Below are positions 29,809-37,381 of a stretch of DNA of 43,749 nucleotides, piece after piece. The stretch spans positions 1-43,749 of the forward strand of contig JBGTHP010000030.1 in the NCBI GenBank assembly GCA_041746105.1. Direction: 5' to 3'. How positions within the stretch are numbered: position 1 is the first letter of the stretch; the number at the start of each line of letters is the position of its first letter. This DNA comes from JBFHRE01 sp041746105. Its GTDB lineage: Bacteria > Actinomycetota > Acidimicrobiia > Spongiisociales > ZC4RG35. A model generated the notes under the pieces. The model was not told the DNA's origin and ran no database searches. It was given only the letters and a program-made list of their open reading frames with translations. Made by a program: the position numbers and the translations under genes.

Positions 29809-29940
29809 CCGGCGCCGCGACACCGCAAAGTATGGGTGGGTGTTGGATTGCCGGGCCTTGTGCGAAGGCTGCAGCGCCGATTTTCAAATTCGCCCTTCAT
29901 CAATCTGGGCGCATTCCGGGGCGGTCGGTACGATCACCCC
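29809..29940. other. Intergenic region alr to P1 peptidase
   Basis: This 132-bp stretch is open in one frame (from GTG 29836), which would add 35 residues to the peptidase, but those residues do not look like the family N-terminus. A TACGAT -10 candidate lies at its right end. No strong hairpin was seen. Confidence 0.35.
29929..29934 (+). promoter_or_regulatory. Putative -10 box of a leaderless P1-peptidase transcript
   Basis: TACGAT occupies -12 to -7 relative to the ATG at 29941, and no Shine-Dalgarno is seen between them (CACCCC). The -35 region (TGGGCG at 29906-29911) is weak. Confidence 0.45.
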
Positions 29941-30819
29941 ATGGATTCGGGTTCGACCATCACCGCCGTTGAGGGGATCGAGGTCGGTCATTGGTCGGAC
30001 CCAGATGGTCGCACCGGTTGCACGGTGGTTGTTCTGCCAGAGCCAAACGTGGTGGCAGTGGACATTCGGGGTGCTGCTCCAGGATCCAGGGAGACCGCGC
30101 TGCTGGAGCCAGGAATGCGCATCGAACAAGTTCAAGCGATCGTGCTGACGGGAGGAAGTGCCTTTGGCCTGGCCACCGCCGACGGAGTAGTGAGGGAACT
30201 CGAAGCAGACGGGCGGGGACATGTCACCCCGGCCGGGCCCGTGCCCATCGTTCCCGCAGCAGTGGTCTTCGATCTCACAGGAGGCATCCGGCCCGGCGCA
30301 GAACACGGAGCAGCCGCCTACCGTGCCGCCGGCCCTGAGTTCGCCAGAGGGCGGGTGGGTGCCGGCTCCGGGACCACGGCCGCCAAATGGCGTGGGTTCG
30401 AGTTCGCCCAACCGGCCGGTATCGGCACGGCGGCGGTTCGATGGGGAGAGATGGTCGTAGGTGCGCTGGTGGTACTGAACGCAGTGGGGGATGTGTTCAG
30501 TCTCGAAGGTGAGTCGCTCACCGGGGGATCCCCGGCGCCAGGCCCACCCGCCTTCTTTCCGCCCCCTCTGACCAACACCACCCTGGTTGTGGTCGCCACC
30601 AACGCCAAACTTCCACGATCGGAGTTGACCAGGCTGGCCGTCCGCGGGCAGGACGCGTTGGCAGCGTGCCTGCGGCCGGCCCACACTCGTTTCGACGGCG
30701 ACGTGTGCTTCTCCGTTTCTTGTGGAGGTGTCGAGGAATCCGTCGACGTGGTGGCGGAGGCCGGGTTCGAGGCCGTGGCGAGGGCGATCGAGGACGCGTT
30801 GGTCCAGGCGAGGGCATGA
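29941..30819 (+). CDS. P1-family (DmpA-like) aminopeptidase/esterase
   Basis: The 292-residue protein resembles the P1 or S58 peptidases, which are N-terminal nucleophile enzymes that cut themselves between a small residue and a Ser or Thr. The N-terminal ITAVEGIEVGHWSD and GCTVVVLPE are typical, as are VQAIVLTGGSAFGLATADGVVRELEADGRG (in parts) and GRVGAGSGTTAAKWRG. The segment NTTLVVVATNAKL marks the probable autoprocessing site, with a Thr nucleophile. The physiological substrate is unknown. The start at 29941 gives the usual N-terminus, and the ATGA at its 3' end starts the next gene. Confidence 0.85.
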   Translation: MDSGSTITAVEGIEVGHWSDPDGRTGCTVVVLPEPNVVAVDIRGAAPGSRETALLEPGMRIEQVQAIVLTGGSAFGLATADGVVRELEADGRGHVTPAGPVPIVPAAVVFDLTGGIRPGAEHGAAAYRAAGPEFARGRVGAGSGTTAAKWRGFEFAQPAGIGTAAVRWGEMVVGALVVLNAVGDVFSLEGESLTGGSPAPGPPAFFPPPLTNTTLVVVATNAKLPRSELTRLAVRGQDALAACLRPAHTRFDGDVCFSVSCGGVEESVDVVAEAGFEAVARAIEDALVQARA

Positions 30820-31445
30820 CTTCTGTCACCCCACTCGAAGACCTCAGGATCGTGGCCGAGGCCTGTACCGCGTGCCGGCTTTCCGAAACCAGAACCAAGG
30901 TCGTGTTCGGCGTTGGCAACCCTGGCGCAGACCTTCTCTTCGTCGGCGAGGCACCAGGGCGCAACGAAGATTTGGAAGGTGTCCCTTTTGTTGGCGCGGC
31001 GGGGCGACTGCTCGACACTCTCATGGCGGAGGTCGGGATCGACCGAGATCGGTCCTATATCGCAAATGTCCTGAAGTGTCGGCCACCCAACAATCGTGAT
31101 CCGCAAGCCGACGAGATCGACTTGTGTAAGGGATTTCTTCGCTCGCAACTCGAAATCATCGATCCGGTGGTTGTGGTCACTCTGGGTAATTTCGCGACGA
31201 AGCTCCTTCTCAAGACCGAGGTGGGAATCACCCGGATGCGTGGCTCGGTTTATCCGTGGTGGCGCGGGAAGGTTCTCATTCCGACCTACCATCCAGCTGC
31301 CGCCCTCCGTTCCGGCGACAGAGTGACGAATCTGATGCGAGCCGATTTTCAACTGATGCGCCAGGCCTTGGACGAATCCAGCGAGCCGTCCATAGATGGT
31401 GAGACAGATTCGCAAGGCGAGCAGCCAGAACTGTTTCCTAGATGA
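30816..31445 (+). CDS. Uracil-DNA glycosylase, family 4 (Fe-S)
   Basis: This enzyme removes uracil from DNA. The ATG at 30816 gives 209 residues. Cys17, Cys20 (EACTACRLSE), Cys88 (NVLKCRPPNN) and Cys104 (DLCKGF) are the four iron-sulfur ligands of family 4. GEAPGRNEDLEGVPFVGAAGRLLD contains the water-activating motif, and PTYHPAAALRS is the C-terminal uracil-site loop. The start overlaps the P1-peptidase stop, and the stop overlaps tsaE, so it belongs to the same unit. Confidence 0.95.
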   Translation: MTSVTPLEDLRIVAEACTACRLSETRTKVVFGVGNPGADLLFVGEAPGRNEDLEGVPFVGAAGRLLDTLMAEVGIDRDRSYIANVLKCRPPNNRDPQADEIDLCKGFLRSQLEIIDPVVVVTLGNFATKLLLKTEVGITRMRGSVYPWWRGKVLIPTYHPAAALRSGDRVTNLMRADFQLMRQALDESSEPSIDGETDSQGEQPELFPR

Positions 31446-31897
31446 TCCGGATCGATTGCCCCACCGAAGCGGACACACGCGCCGTTGGCAGAAAGCTGGC
31501 TGCGTTGTGCCGACCGTCTGACGTAATCGTCTTGCACGGACGTCTCGGGTCCGGAAAAACATGCTTCGCAGCCGGCCTGGGAGAAGGCTTGGCGGTGGAA
31601 GAGCCGGTGACGAGCCCGTCTTTTGTGCTGATGCGTCGCTACGACACGGGCTTTCTCCCGCTGGTACACGTTGACGTATACCGGTTGACGACTCTGGGTG
31701 AGTTTGATGACCTCGACGTACTGGACGAGGGTTTTGGCGGCGTCGTCGTCATCGAATGGGGAGAGGCTGTTGTCTCCGAACTGCCAGAGGATCGCCTTCG
31801 AGTGAGCTTCGAGGTCCATGACGATGGTGTGCGAACGATCGAGCTGTCGCCGCTTGGAGACTGGCGCAGCCGGCCGCTCTTGGAGCTTTCGTCATGA
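31442..31897 (+). CDS. tsaE: tRNA t6A biosynthesis ATPase TsaE
   Basis: TsaE binds and hydrolyses ATP to drive t6A37 formation by TsaB-TsaD. The 151-residue product has a Walker A motif GRLGSGKT (33-40), PVTSPSFVLMRRY and VHVDVYRLTT, and an acidic D-EGFGGVVVIEWGEAV segment typical of the family. It overlaps the uracil glycosylase gene and tsaB by ATGA. Confidence 0.95.
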   Translation: MIRIDCPTEADTRAVGRKLAALCRPSDVIVLHGRLGSGKTCFAAGLGEGLAVEEPVTSPSFVLMRRYDTGFLPLVHVDVYRLTTLGEFDDLDVLDEGFGGVVVIEWGEAVVSELPEDRLRVSFEVHDDGVRTIELSPLGDWRSRPLLELSS

Positions 31898-32607
31898 AAG
31901 TGTTGGCGATCGACACTGCAACTCCCGCCTCGTCCGTGGCGTTGGCGGTGGGACGCGAGGTGATCGCGTCGGCGTCCAGGATCGATCGCCGGGGTCACAG
32001 CGAATTTCTCGTGTCGGCGATCGACTTCTGTTTCGACCAGGCCGGCTGGTCCCCACACAGTCTCGACGCCATCGTTGTGGACATCGGGCCCGGTCTATAT
32101 ACGGGTATTCGTGTTGGCGTCGCGACGGCGCAGGGTTTGGCTGCAGCGATCGGCGTCCCGATCGTTCCGGCCCACTCCCTCGATGCGGTGGCGCTGCGAG
32201 CCGCCACCGGACGTCGACATATCTGGGCGGTGGTTGACGTGCGGCGCGGCGAGTTCGCCGTGGCCGCCTACCGGCCGGTGCCGGGTGGGGTGATCAGAGA
32301 TGTCCCGGCCGAAGTCATGACCGCCGACCGCCTCAGGGCTCTGATCGAGAGCGACCCCGATGACGTTCTGTTGGTCGGCGATGTTGCCTCTCTGCCAGAT
32401 GCGGTGATGCGCGGCCTCCACCGGGTCCGTCAAGGAAGGCCTCGCTACCCCCATGCCGAAACCCTCATCGAGATCGGGGCAGGTTTCCTCGCTCGGGGGG
32501 ATGCGCCCGATCCAGATGATGTCAGGCCGCTCTACCTGCGAGAGCCCGACGTGAACATCAACTGGGCAGTGCTCAACCCCAAGAGCCCTTGGGAGCCGGC
32601 TTCATGA
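31894..32607 (+). CDS. tsaB: tRNA t6A biosynthesis protein TsaB
   Basis: TsaB is the non-catalytic ASKHA-fold partner that holds TsaD. The 237 residues contain LAIDTATPASSVAL at the N-terminus, RGHSEFLVSAIDFC and the glycine-rich DIGPGLYTGIRVGVATAQGLA, all diagnostic. C-terminally it has YLREPDVN. The order tsaE-tsaB-rimI-tsaD is conserved in actinobacteria. It overlaps rimI by ATGA. Confidence 0.95.
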   Translation: MKVLAIDTATPASSVALAVGREVIASASRIDRRGHSEFLVSAIDFCFDQAGWSPHSLDAIVVDIGPGLYTGIRVGVATAQGLAAAIGVPIVPAHSLDAVALRAATGRRHIWAVVDVRRGEFAVAAYRPVPGGVIRDVPAEVMTADRLRALIESDPDDVLLVGDVASLPDAVMRGLHRVRQGRPRYPHAETLIEIGAGFLARGDAPDPDDVRPLYLREPDVNINWAVLNPKSPWEPAS

Positions 32608-33119
32608 ATTCGGTGGGCGGCATCACGCTGCGAACCCTTGCGCTCGACGATGTCGATCTGGCGGTGACGGTCGAAGCATCGGTGTATCCGCAGCCTTGGA
32701 GTCGCCAGGTCTTCTTGGACGAACTCGGGCATCCCAACAGAACCTACCTTGCCGCGATGAGCGACTCGGATTTGGCCGGTTACGGGGGAGTGATGGTGAT
32801 AGAGCCAGAAGCACATATCACGACAGTGGTGGTGGCACCAGGCCATCGCCAGAACCGGATCGGAACCCGGCTGATGCTTGCGCTTGCGAATGCCGCCATC
32901 TCCCGGTCGGCGCGGTCCCTCACGCTCGAAGTGAGGATGTCGAACGAAGCCGCGCAGGCGCTCTATCGCCGATTTGGGATGGCACCAGTCGGTGTGAGAA
33001 AGAACTATTACCGAACAGAAGACGCACTGATCATGTGGGTACACGACATCGACCAGCCAGAGTACGGTCGGCGACTCGAGGAGATCGCCCAATCGCTGGC
33101 AGAAGGGGACCAGTCGTGA
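32604..33119 (+). CDS. rimI: Ribosomal protein S18 alanine N-acetyltransferase RimI
   Basis: RimI is a GNAT enzyme that acetylates the N-terminal Ala of S18. The ATG at 32604 overlaps the tsaB stop and gives 171 residues; the TTG at 32589 is rejected. The acetyl-CoA loop is in VVAPGHRQNRIGTRLM, and LEVRMSNEAAQALYRRFGM is the C-terminal signature. Its place between tsaB and tsaD is the usual one. It overlaps tsaD by GTGA. Confidence 0.93.
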   Translation: MNSVGGITLRTLALDDVDLAVTVEASVYPQPWSRQVFLDELGHPNRTYLAAMSDSDLAGYGGVMVIEPEAHITTVVVAPGHRQNRIGTRLMLALANAAISRSARSLTLEVRMSNEAAQALYRRFGMAPVGVRKNYYRTEDALIMWVHDIDQPEYGRRLEEIAQSLAEGDQS

Positions 33120-34117
33120 ACCCTACCGTGCTGGCCTTCGAAACCTCCTGCGACGAAACGGCTGTAGCCGTGGTGCGGGGCCGGGAGATCCTCTCAAACG
33201 TCCTGTCCTCCCAGGTCGACCTGCACGCGCGTTTTGGTGGAGTGGTTCCCGAGGTGGCAGCACGCGCACACGTAGAGGCCATCCGCTCCCTGACTCATCG
33301 CGCACTCGTCGAAGCCAGTGTCCATCCAGACGACCTCGACGCGATAGCTGCTACCGAAGGTCCTGGTCTGGTCGGCGCTCTTTTGGTCGGGCATTCGTTC
33401 GCCAAAGCGACCGCCTGGGCCCGCCAGATTCCATTTGTCGGGATCGACCACATGGAAGGCCATCTTTTCTCGCCACTCCTGGAGAGCCCCGATTATGGGC
33501 CTCCTGCCATCGTGCTGCTGGCGTCGGGAGGCCATTCTCAGCTGGTCCACGTAAAGGCGTGGGGGGACTACGAGGTACTGGGGCAGACGATCGACGACGC
33601 AGCCGGCGAGGCCTTCGACAAGCTCGCCAGGGTGATGGGCCTTGGTTTCCCCGGTGGTCCCGCCATTGACGCCGCCTCGGCCGGAGGGGACCCGGCCGCA
33701 ATCGATTTCCCGAGAGCGCTACCCGATAGACCACACCATTTCTCGTTTTCCGGGCTCAAGACGTCTGTTCTCAATTATCTGGACAAGGCTCAGAAAGCTG
33801 GAACTCTGGCACCACTCAACGACGTTGCCGCTTCGCTGCAAGAGGCGATCGTCGACGTACTGGTGGACAAGTCAATCAATGCGTGTGTAGCCACCGGAGT
33901 GGAGACGATCGGGGCCGGGGGCGGCGTTCTCGCCAATCGCAGACTCCGTCAACGCCTTACCGAAAGAGCGTCAGAAAAAGGAATCGAGCTCCATCTTCCC
34001 CGTCCGGAACTCTGCACCGACAACGGTGCGATGATCGGAGCGGCGGCGGTTCACTGGTTGGAGAAGGGCATATATTCGTCCTGGGAATCTGCGGTCGACC
34101 CCGGCAAACGCCTCTGA
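33116..34117 (+). CDS. tsaD: tRNA threonylcarbamoyltransferase TsaD
   Basis: TsaD transfers threonylcarbamoyl to A37 of tRNAs that read ANN codons. The GTG at 33116 overlaps the rimI stop and gives 333 residues; the longer frame is a shadow. The N-terminal FETSCDETAVAVV, VVPEVAARAHVE and the metal motif HMEGH (His112, His116) are present. LLASGGHSQLVHV and GETIGAGGGVLANRRLR-like text (here ETIGAGGGVLANRRLR) complete the ASKHA fold. It is the last gene before groES. Confidence 0.95.
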   Translation: MNPTVLAFETSCDETAVAVVRGREILSNVLSSQVDLHARFGGVVPEVAARAHVEAIRSLTHRALVEASVHPDDLDAIAATEGPGLVGALLVGHSFAKATAWARQIPFVGIDHMEGHLFSPLLESPDYGPPAIVLLASGGHSQLVHVKAWGDYEVLGQTIDDAAGEAFDKLARVMGLGFPGGPAIDAASAGGDPAAIDFPRALPDRPHHFSFSGLKTSVLNYLDKAQKAGTLAPLNDVAASLQEAIVDVLVDKSINACVATGVETIGAGGGVLANRRLRQRLTERASEKGIELHLPRPELCTDNGAMIGAAAVHWLEKGIYSSWESAVDPGKRL

Positions 34118-34162
34118 GGCCGGGTGTACCCGGGTCCGGTGTCTGCTTTTCGGCCGACCGTC

Positions 34163-34189
34163 TTGTCACTCTCGGGTATCGAGTGCTAA
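34163..34189 (+). promoter_or_regulatory. CIRCE operator copy 1 (HrcA site)
   Basis: TTGTCACTC (34163-34171), a 9-nt spacer and GAGTGCTAA (34181-34189). The right arm is a perfect match to the CIRCE consensus; the left arm differs at two positions. HrcA is the known repressor of groE and dnaK operons through this element. Confidence 0.8.
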
Positions 34190-34192
34190 TCT
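34163..34192 (+). promoter_or_regulatory. groESL promoter overlapping CIRCE copy 1
   Basis: TTGTCA (34163-34168), an 18-bp spacer and TAATCT (34187-34192) form a good promoter, with transcription expected near 34199. The hexamers overlap the first CIRCE operator, so HrcA binding would occlude polymerase. Confidence 0.6.
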
Positions 34193-34196
34193 GCCG

Positions 34197-34223
34197 TTGG
34201 CACTCTCGAAGGGGGAGTGCTAG
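34197..34223 (+). promoter_or_regulatory. CIRCE operator copy 2 (HrcA site)
   Basis: TTGGCACTC (34197-34205), a 9-nt spacer and GAGTGCTAG (34215-34223), with one mismatch to the consensus in each arm. It lies 7 bp after copy 1 and at the expected transcription start, so the mRNA 5' end would also carry this repeat. Confidence 0.9.
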
Positions 34224-34274
34224 CAGTCTCGAAGTGAGCCTGCTCATTCCTACGATATTCACAGGAGGAGCTAC

Positions 34275-34565
34275 ATGAAGCTTCAGCCTCTCGGTGATCG
34301 GGTGGTTGTACAGGCCGAGGATGACCTCGAGTCTCGCACCCCGTCGGGTCTAGTGATCCCCGATACAGCCAAAGAGAAGCCGCAGATCGGAACCGTAATG
34401 GCCGCGGGCCCTGGTGCCCTCGACGAGGACGGCGACCGTCTGCCAATGGACGTGAAGGAAGGCGACCGAGTCCTTTACTCCAAATATGCAGGAACCGAGA
34501 TCAAGCTCGAGGGCAAGGAGTACCTGGTGCTCTCTTCTCGCGATCTTCTCGCAATCGTCGGTTGA
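34275..34565 (+). CDS. groES: Co-chaperonin GroES
   Basis: GroES caps the GroEL chamber. The 96-residue protein begins MKLQPLGDRVVVQAEDDLES and has the mobile loop TPSGLVIPDTAKEKPQIGTVMA and the C-terminal DRVLYSKYAGTEIKLEGKEYLVLSSRDLLAIV (in parts). AGGAGGAG lies 5-8 nt before the ATG. It is preceded by two CIRCE operators and followed 17 nt later by groEL. Confidence 0.98.
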   Translation: MKLQPLGDRVVVQAEDDLESRTPSGLVIPDTAKEKPQIGTVMAAGPGALDEDGDRLPMDVKEGDRVLYSKYAGTEIKLEGKEYLVLSSRDLLAIVG

Positions 34566-34582
34566 CACGGAGGTACTGATAA

Positions 34583-36223
34583 ATGGCTGCGAAAGATCTT
34601 CGCTTCAATGAGGAGGCCCGTCGGGGTCTCCAGGCCGGTGTAGACAAACTGGCCGACACCGTAAAAGTGACCCTTGGACCCAAGGGACGCAACGTCGTTC
34701 TGGAGAAGAAGTGGGGCTCGCCCACCATCACCAACGACGGTGTGACCATCGCCAAAGAGATCGAACTGGACGACCCGTGGGAGAACATGGGCGCCAAGCT
34801 CGCCTACGAGGTTGCCAATAAGACCAACGACGTCGCCGGTGACGGCACCACTACGGCGACAGTGCTCGCCCAGGCGATGGTGCGTGAAGGGCTGCGTCAG
34901 GTTGCCGCGGGTGCCAACCCGATGGACCTGAAGCGTGGAATCGAGTCCGCGGTCGACGCCGTTGTTGCGTCGCTGAGCGAACTTTCCACCCCGATCGAGT
35001 CGAAGAGCGTTGCCGCTGTGGCGTCGATCTCGGCGAACAACGACATGACGATTGGCAAGGTCATCGCCCAGGCGTTCGACAAAGTCGGTAAAGACGGCGT
35101 GATCACCGTCGAAGAGGGTCAGACCTTTGGTCTGGAGCTCGAGTTCACGGAGGGAATGCAGTTCGACAAGGGCTACATCTCGCCGTACTTCATCACCGAT
35201 GCAGATCGCCAGGAAGCAGTGCTGGAGGATCCTTACATCCTCATCGCCAACCAGAAGATCAGCTCGGTGAACGACCTGCTTCCGGTTCTCGAAAAAGTCA
35301 TGCAGACCGGCAAAGGCGTGCTCGTGTTGTCAGAAGATGTCGAGGGCGAGGCCCTTGCCACCCTCGTGGTCAACAAGATCCGCGGCACATTCAGCTCGGC
35401 TGCCGTCAAGGCTCCAGGGTTCGGTGAGCGTCGCAAGGCAATGCTCCAGGACATCGCCATCCTGACCGGTGGAACCGTCATCTCAGAAGAGGTCGGTCTC
35501 AAGCTGGAGAACGTAACGGTGGACATGCTGGGTCGTGCCCGCAAGGTCGTCATTTCCAAGGACGACACCACGATCGTTGATGGATCGGGTTCCGAGAACG
35601 ATGTCAAGGCACGGATCAAGCAGATCGAGCGTGAGATCGACAATACCGACTCCGATTGGGATCGCGAGAAGCTCCAGGAGCGTCTGGCGAAGCTTTCGGG
35701 TGGTGTCGTGGTGATCAAGGCAGGCGCTGCCACCGAGGTCGAGCTCAAGGAGAAGAAGCACCGCATCGAGGACGCCGTTTCGGCTACCCGTGCTGCAGTC
35801 GAAGAGGGAATCGTCCCTGGCGGCGGCGTCGCTTTGCTTCGTGCCCAGACGGCTATCGACAAGGTTCGCGGCGGCAATGACGACGAGAAGACCGGCAGGG
35901 CGATCGTACGTCGTGCGATCGAGGAGCCACTACGTCAGATCGCAGCCAACGCCGGTTTCGAACCCGGTGTGGTTGTCGAGCAGGTTCGGACGGCAGAGGG
36001 CAGCTACGGTTTCAACGCTGCCACCGGCAAGTACGAGGACCTGATGGCTGCAGGCGTCATCGATCCGGCCAAAGTGACCCGGTCGACGGTTCAGAATGCG
36101 TCGTCGATTGCGGCTCTGCTTCTGACTACCGAGGCTTTGGTGGCCGAACAGAAGGAAGACAGGTCGTCTGGCGGCGCTGGTCATGACCACGGCGGCGGCG
36201 GCGGCGGAGGCATGGACTTCTGA
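34583..36223 (+). CDS. groEL: Chaperonin GroEL
   Basis: GroEL is the ATP-driven folding chamber. The 546-residue product has VTLGPKGRNVVLEKKWGSPTITNDGVTIAKEI (in parts), the nucleotide-binding GDGTTTATV with Asp87, and the usual apical and C-terminal domain signatures such as PGGGVALLRA. The C-terminus GAGHDHGGGGGGGMDF mixes two His residues and a Gly run with MDF, while many bacteria end in a GGM repeat. CGGAGG precedes the ATG. It is the last gene of the operon. Confidence 0.98.
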   Translation: MAAKDLRFNEEARRGLQAGVDKLADTVKVTLGPKGRNVVLEKKWGSPTITNDGVTIAKEIELDDPWENMGAKLAYEVANKTNDVAGDGTTTATVLAQAMVREGLRQVAAGANPMDLKRGIESAVDAVVASLSELSTPIESKSVAAVASISANNDMTIGKVIAQAFDKVGKDGVITVEEGQTFGLELEFTEGMQFDKGYISPYFITDADRQEAVLEDPYILIANQKISSVNDLLPVLEKVMQTGKGVLVLSEDVEGEALATLVVNKIRGTFSSAAVKAPGFGERRKAMLQDIAILTGGTVISEEVGLKLENVTVDMLGRARKVVISKDDTTIVDGSGSENDVKARIKQIEREIDNTDSDWDREKLQERLAKLSGGVVVIKAGAATEVELKEKKHRIEDAVSATRAAVEEGIVPGGGVALLRAQTAIDKVRGGNDDEKTGRAIVRRAIEEPLRQIAANAGFEPGVVVEQVRTAEGSYGFNAATGKYEDLMAAGVIDPAKVTRSTVQNASSIAALLLTTEALVAEQKEDRSSGGAGHDHGGGGGGGMDF

Positions 36224-36242
36224 GTTCAGCCCAAAGTAGAAA

Positions 36243-36280
36243 AGAGAGGGAGGGCTTCACGGCCCTCCCTCTCTCTTTTT
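36243..36280 (+). terminator. Rho-independent terminator of groESL
   Basis: A 13-bp perfect stem (AGAGAGGGAGGGC, 36243-36255, with GCCCTCCCTCTCT, 36262-36274) encloses the loop TTCACG and is followed by CTTTTT. It is a textbook terminator, 20 bp after groEL. Confidence 0.9.
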
Positions 36281-36306
36281 GTCCGATCATCGGTCGGAAA
36301 ACGGAA

Positions 36307-36334
36307 GAAGTGGAGGGCAGACGCCCTCCACTTC
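36307..36334. terminator. Second perfect hairpin after groEL
   Basis: GAAGTGGAGGGC (36307-36318) and GCCCTCCACTTC (36323-36334) form a perfect 12-bp stem with an AGAC loop. There is no T-run on the + strand side; the minus-strand side has a TTTTCC stretch. It stands 27 bp after the terminator, so it may be a backup terminator, a minus-strand terminator or a repeat-derived hairpin. Confidence 0.55.
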
Positions 36335-36431
36335 ATCGTGTACCCGAACCCCGGGTTCTTCGGCAGCCTATCGTCGATTTCGCGACTTTCCACTCGGATC
36401 GAGGCGTTCTCGCCATACTGTGACCGGGCGG

Positions 36432-36460
36432 TTGGGTCGTTTTTGCGAGGAAGGTATCGT
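36432..36460 (+). promoter_or_regulatory. Promoter of the OmpA-domain gene (leaderless candidate)
   Basis: TTGGGT (36432-36437), a 17-bp spacer and TATCGT (36455-36460) make a strong promoter, with the -10 at -12 to -7 relative to the ATG (36467). Transcription would start at the ATG. A purine-rich GAGGAAGG lies upstream of the -10 and would not be in the mRNA in that case. Confidence 0.6.
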
Positions 36461-36466
36461 CCTGCA

Positions 36467-37381
36467 ATGAGAAAGCTGCTGCGCAAACGTGGGCGATATC
36501 GCGCCCTTCCCGCGGCAACCAAGGTCCCAAAACCGCGTCCGGCCGCTGCCTTTCGAGAGGCGGTCGAGAGAGTAGAGCAGAGCGAAGCTCTTCCGGTGGG
36601 TGAGCTCCGTGCTTCCTCTCATTACCGATCTCGCCGCATGAGGCCAATCGTCACGATCGGCCTTTATACCGTGGCAATGGTTGTTCTGGCAGCGGTCTGG
36701 GTTTACCGGGGAGAAATCCTCGACTGGGCCGGGCGAGAAGCAGAGGGTTCGGTGGCGGCAACCGCCCCCACCGCACCGCTCGCCACCACGCCGTCGCCGA
36801 CGACGATGCCAGACCCGGCGGAAGTGATCGAACAACTCAGGGTCGCCCTGGCCAATCGGGGGTTCGACTGGGTCAGCGCTTCGGTTGAAGACGGGACCTT
36901 GTTGCTGACGGGCGTGATACCAGCAGCCGGATTGGAAGATGGTGTGTTCGCGTTCGTCGGTTCGGTGACGGCCGTGGCTGAATCGGCCTCGGCCGGCCTG
37001 CCCGTCACCACTCGTATGACTCTGCGCGGGGACGCCGGCAGACTTGGCGAGGATCTTCGTGCCTTGACCGACCAAAGACCCATCACCTTCGAGGGCGGTT
37101 CCGAAGTACTCGGCGAAACCGATCAGGAAACGCTAAAGCTGGTGGCCGAGCTGATCAACGATCAGCCGGGGCTCTCGGTTCTGATCGCCGGTCACACCGA
37201 CGCACCGGGCTCGGCAGCACAGAACCAAGAGCTTGCCCGCCGGCGCGGCGTGGTGGTGTTTGAATATCTCGTTTCTCAGGGTGTCGCTCCAAATCGGCTG
37301 AGCGTCGTGTCTTACGGCGAGATGTTCCCAGAAGAGGGCGGTGATCCGAACCGGCGGATCGAGTTCGAGGTCGGTCTGTGA
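36467..37381 (+). CDS. Membrane-anchored OmpA-domain protein
   Basis: The 304-residue protein has a basic N-terminal cytoplasmic part (MRKLLRKRGRYRAL), a single membrane span at about 61-80 (IVTIGLYTVAMVVLAAVWVY) and a Thr/Pro-rich linker. A BON-like segment follows at about 120-165, then a C-terminal OmpA domain with the peptidoglycan-binding pattern VLIAGHTDAPGSAAQNQELARRRG...GEMFPEEGGDPNRRIEFEV (in parts). The layout recalls mycobacterial ArfA-type proteins. It likely sits in the envelope and binds peptidoglycan. Its GTGA end starts the binding-protein gene, so the two are cotranscribed. Confidence 0.8.
   Translation: MRKLLRKRGRYRALPAATKVPKPRPAAAFREAVERVEQSEALPVGELRASSHYRSRRMRPIVTIGLYTVAMVVLAAVWVYRGEILDWAGREAEGSVAATAPTAPLATTPSPTTMPDPAEVIEQLRVALANRGFDWVSASVEDGTLLLTGVIPAAGLEDGVFAFVGSVTAVAESASAGLPVTTRMTLRGDAGRLGEDLRALTDQRPITFEGGSEVLGETDQETLKLVAELINDQPGLSVLIAGHTDAPGSAAQNQELARRRGVVVFEYLVSQGVAPNRLSVVSYGEMFPEEGGDPNRRIEFEVGL

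Noticed and set aside
34120..34133. Small inverted repeat CCGGGT-GT-ACCCGG after tsaD as a terminator.
   Set aside because: With a 2-nt loop the usable stem is only about 5 bp, and the T-rich stretch is 14 nt further on; too weak to claim.
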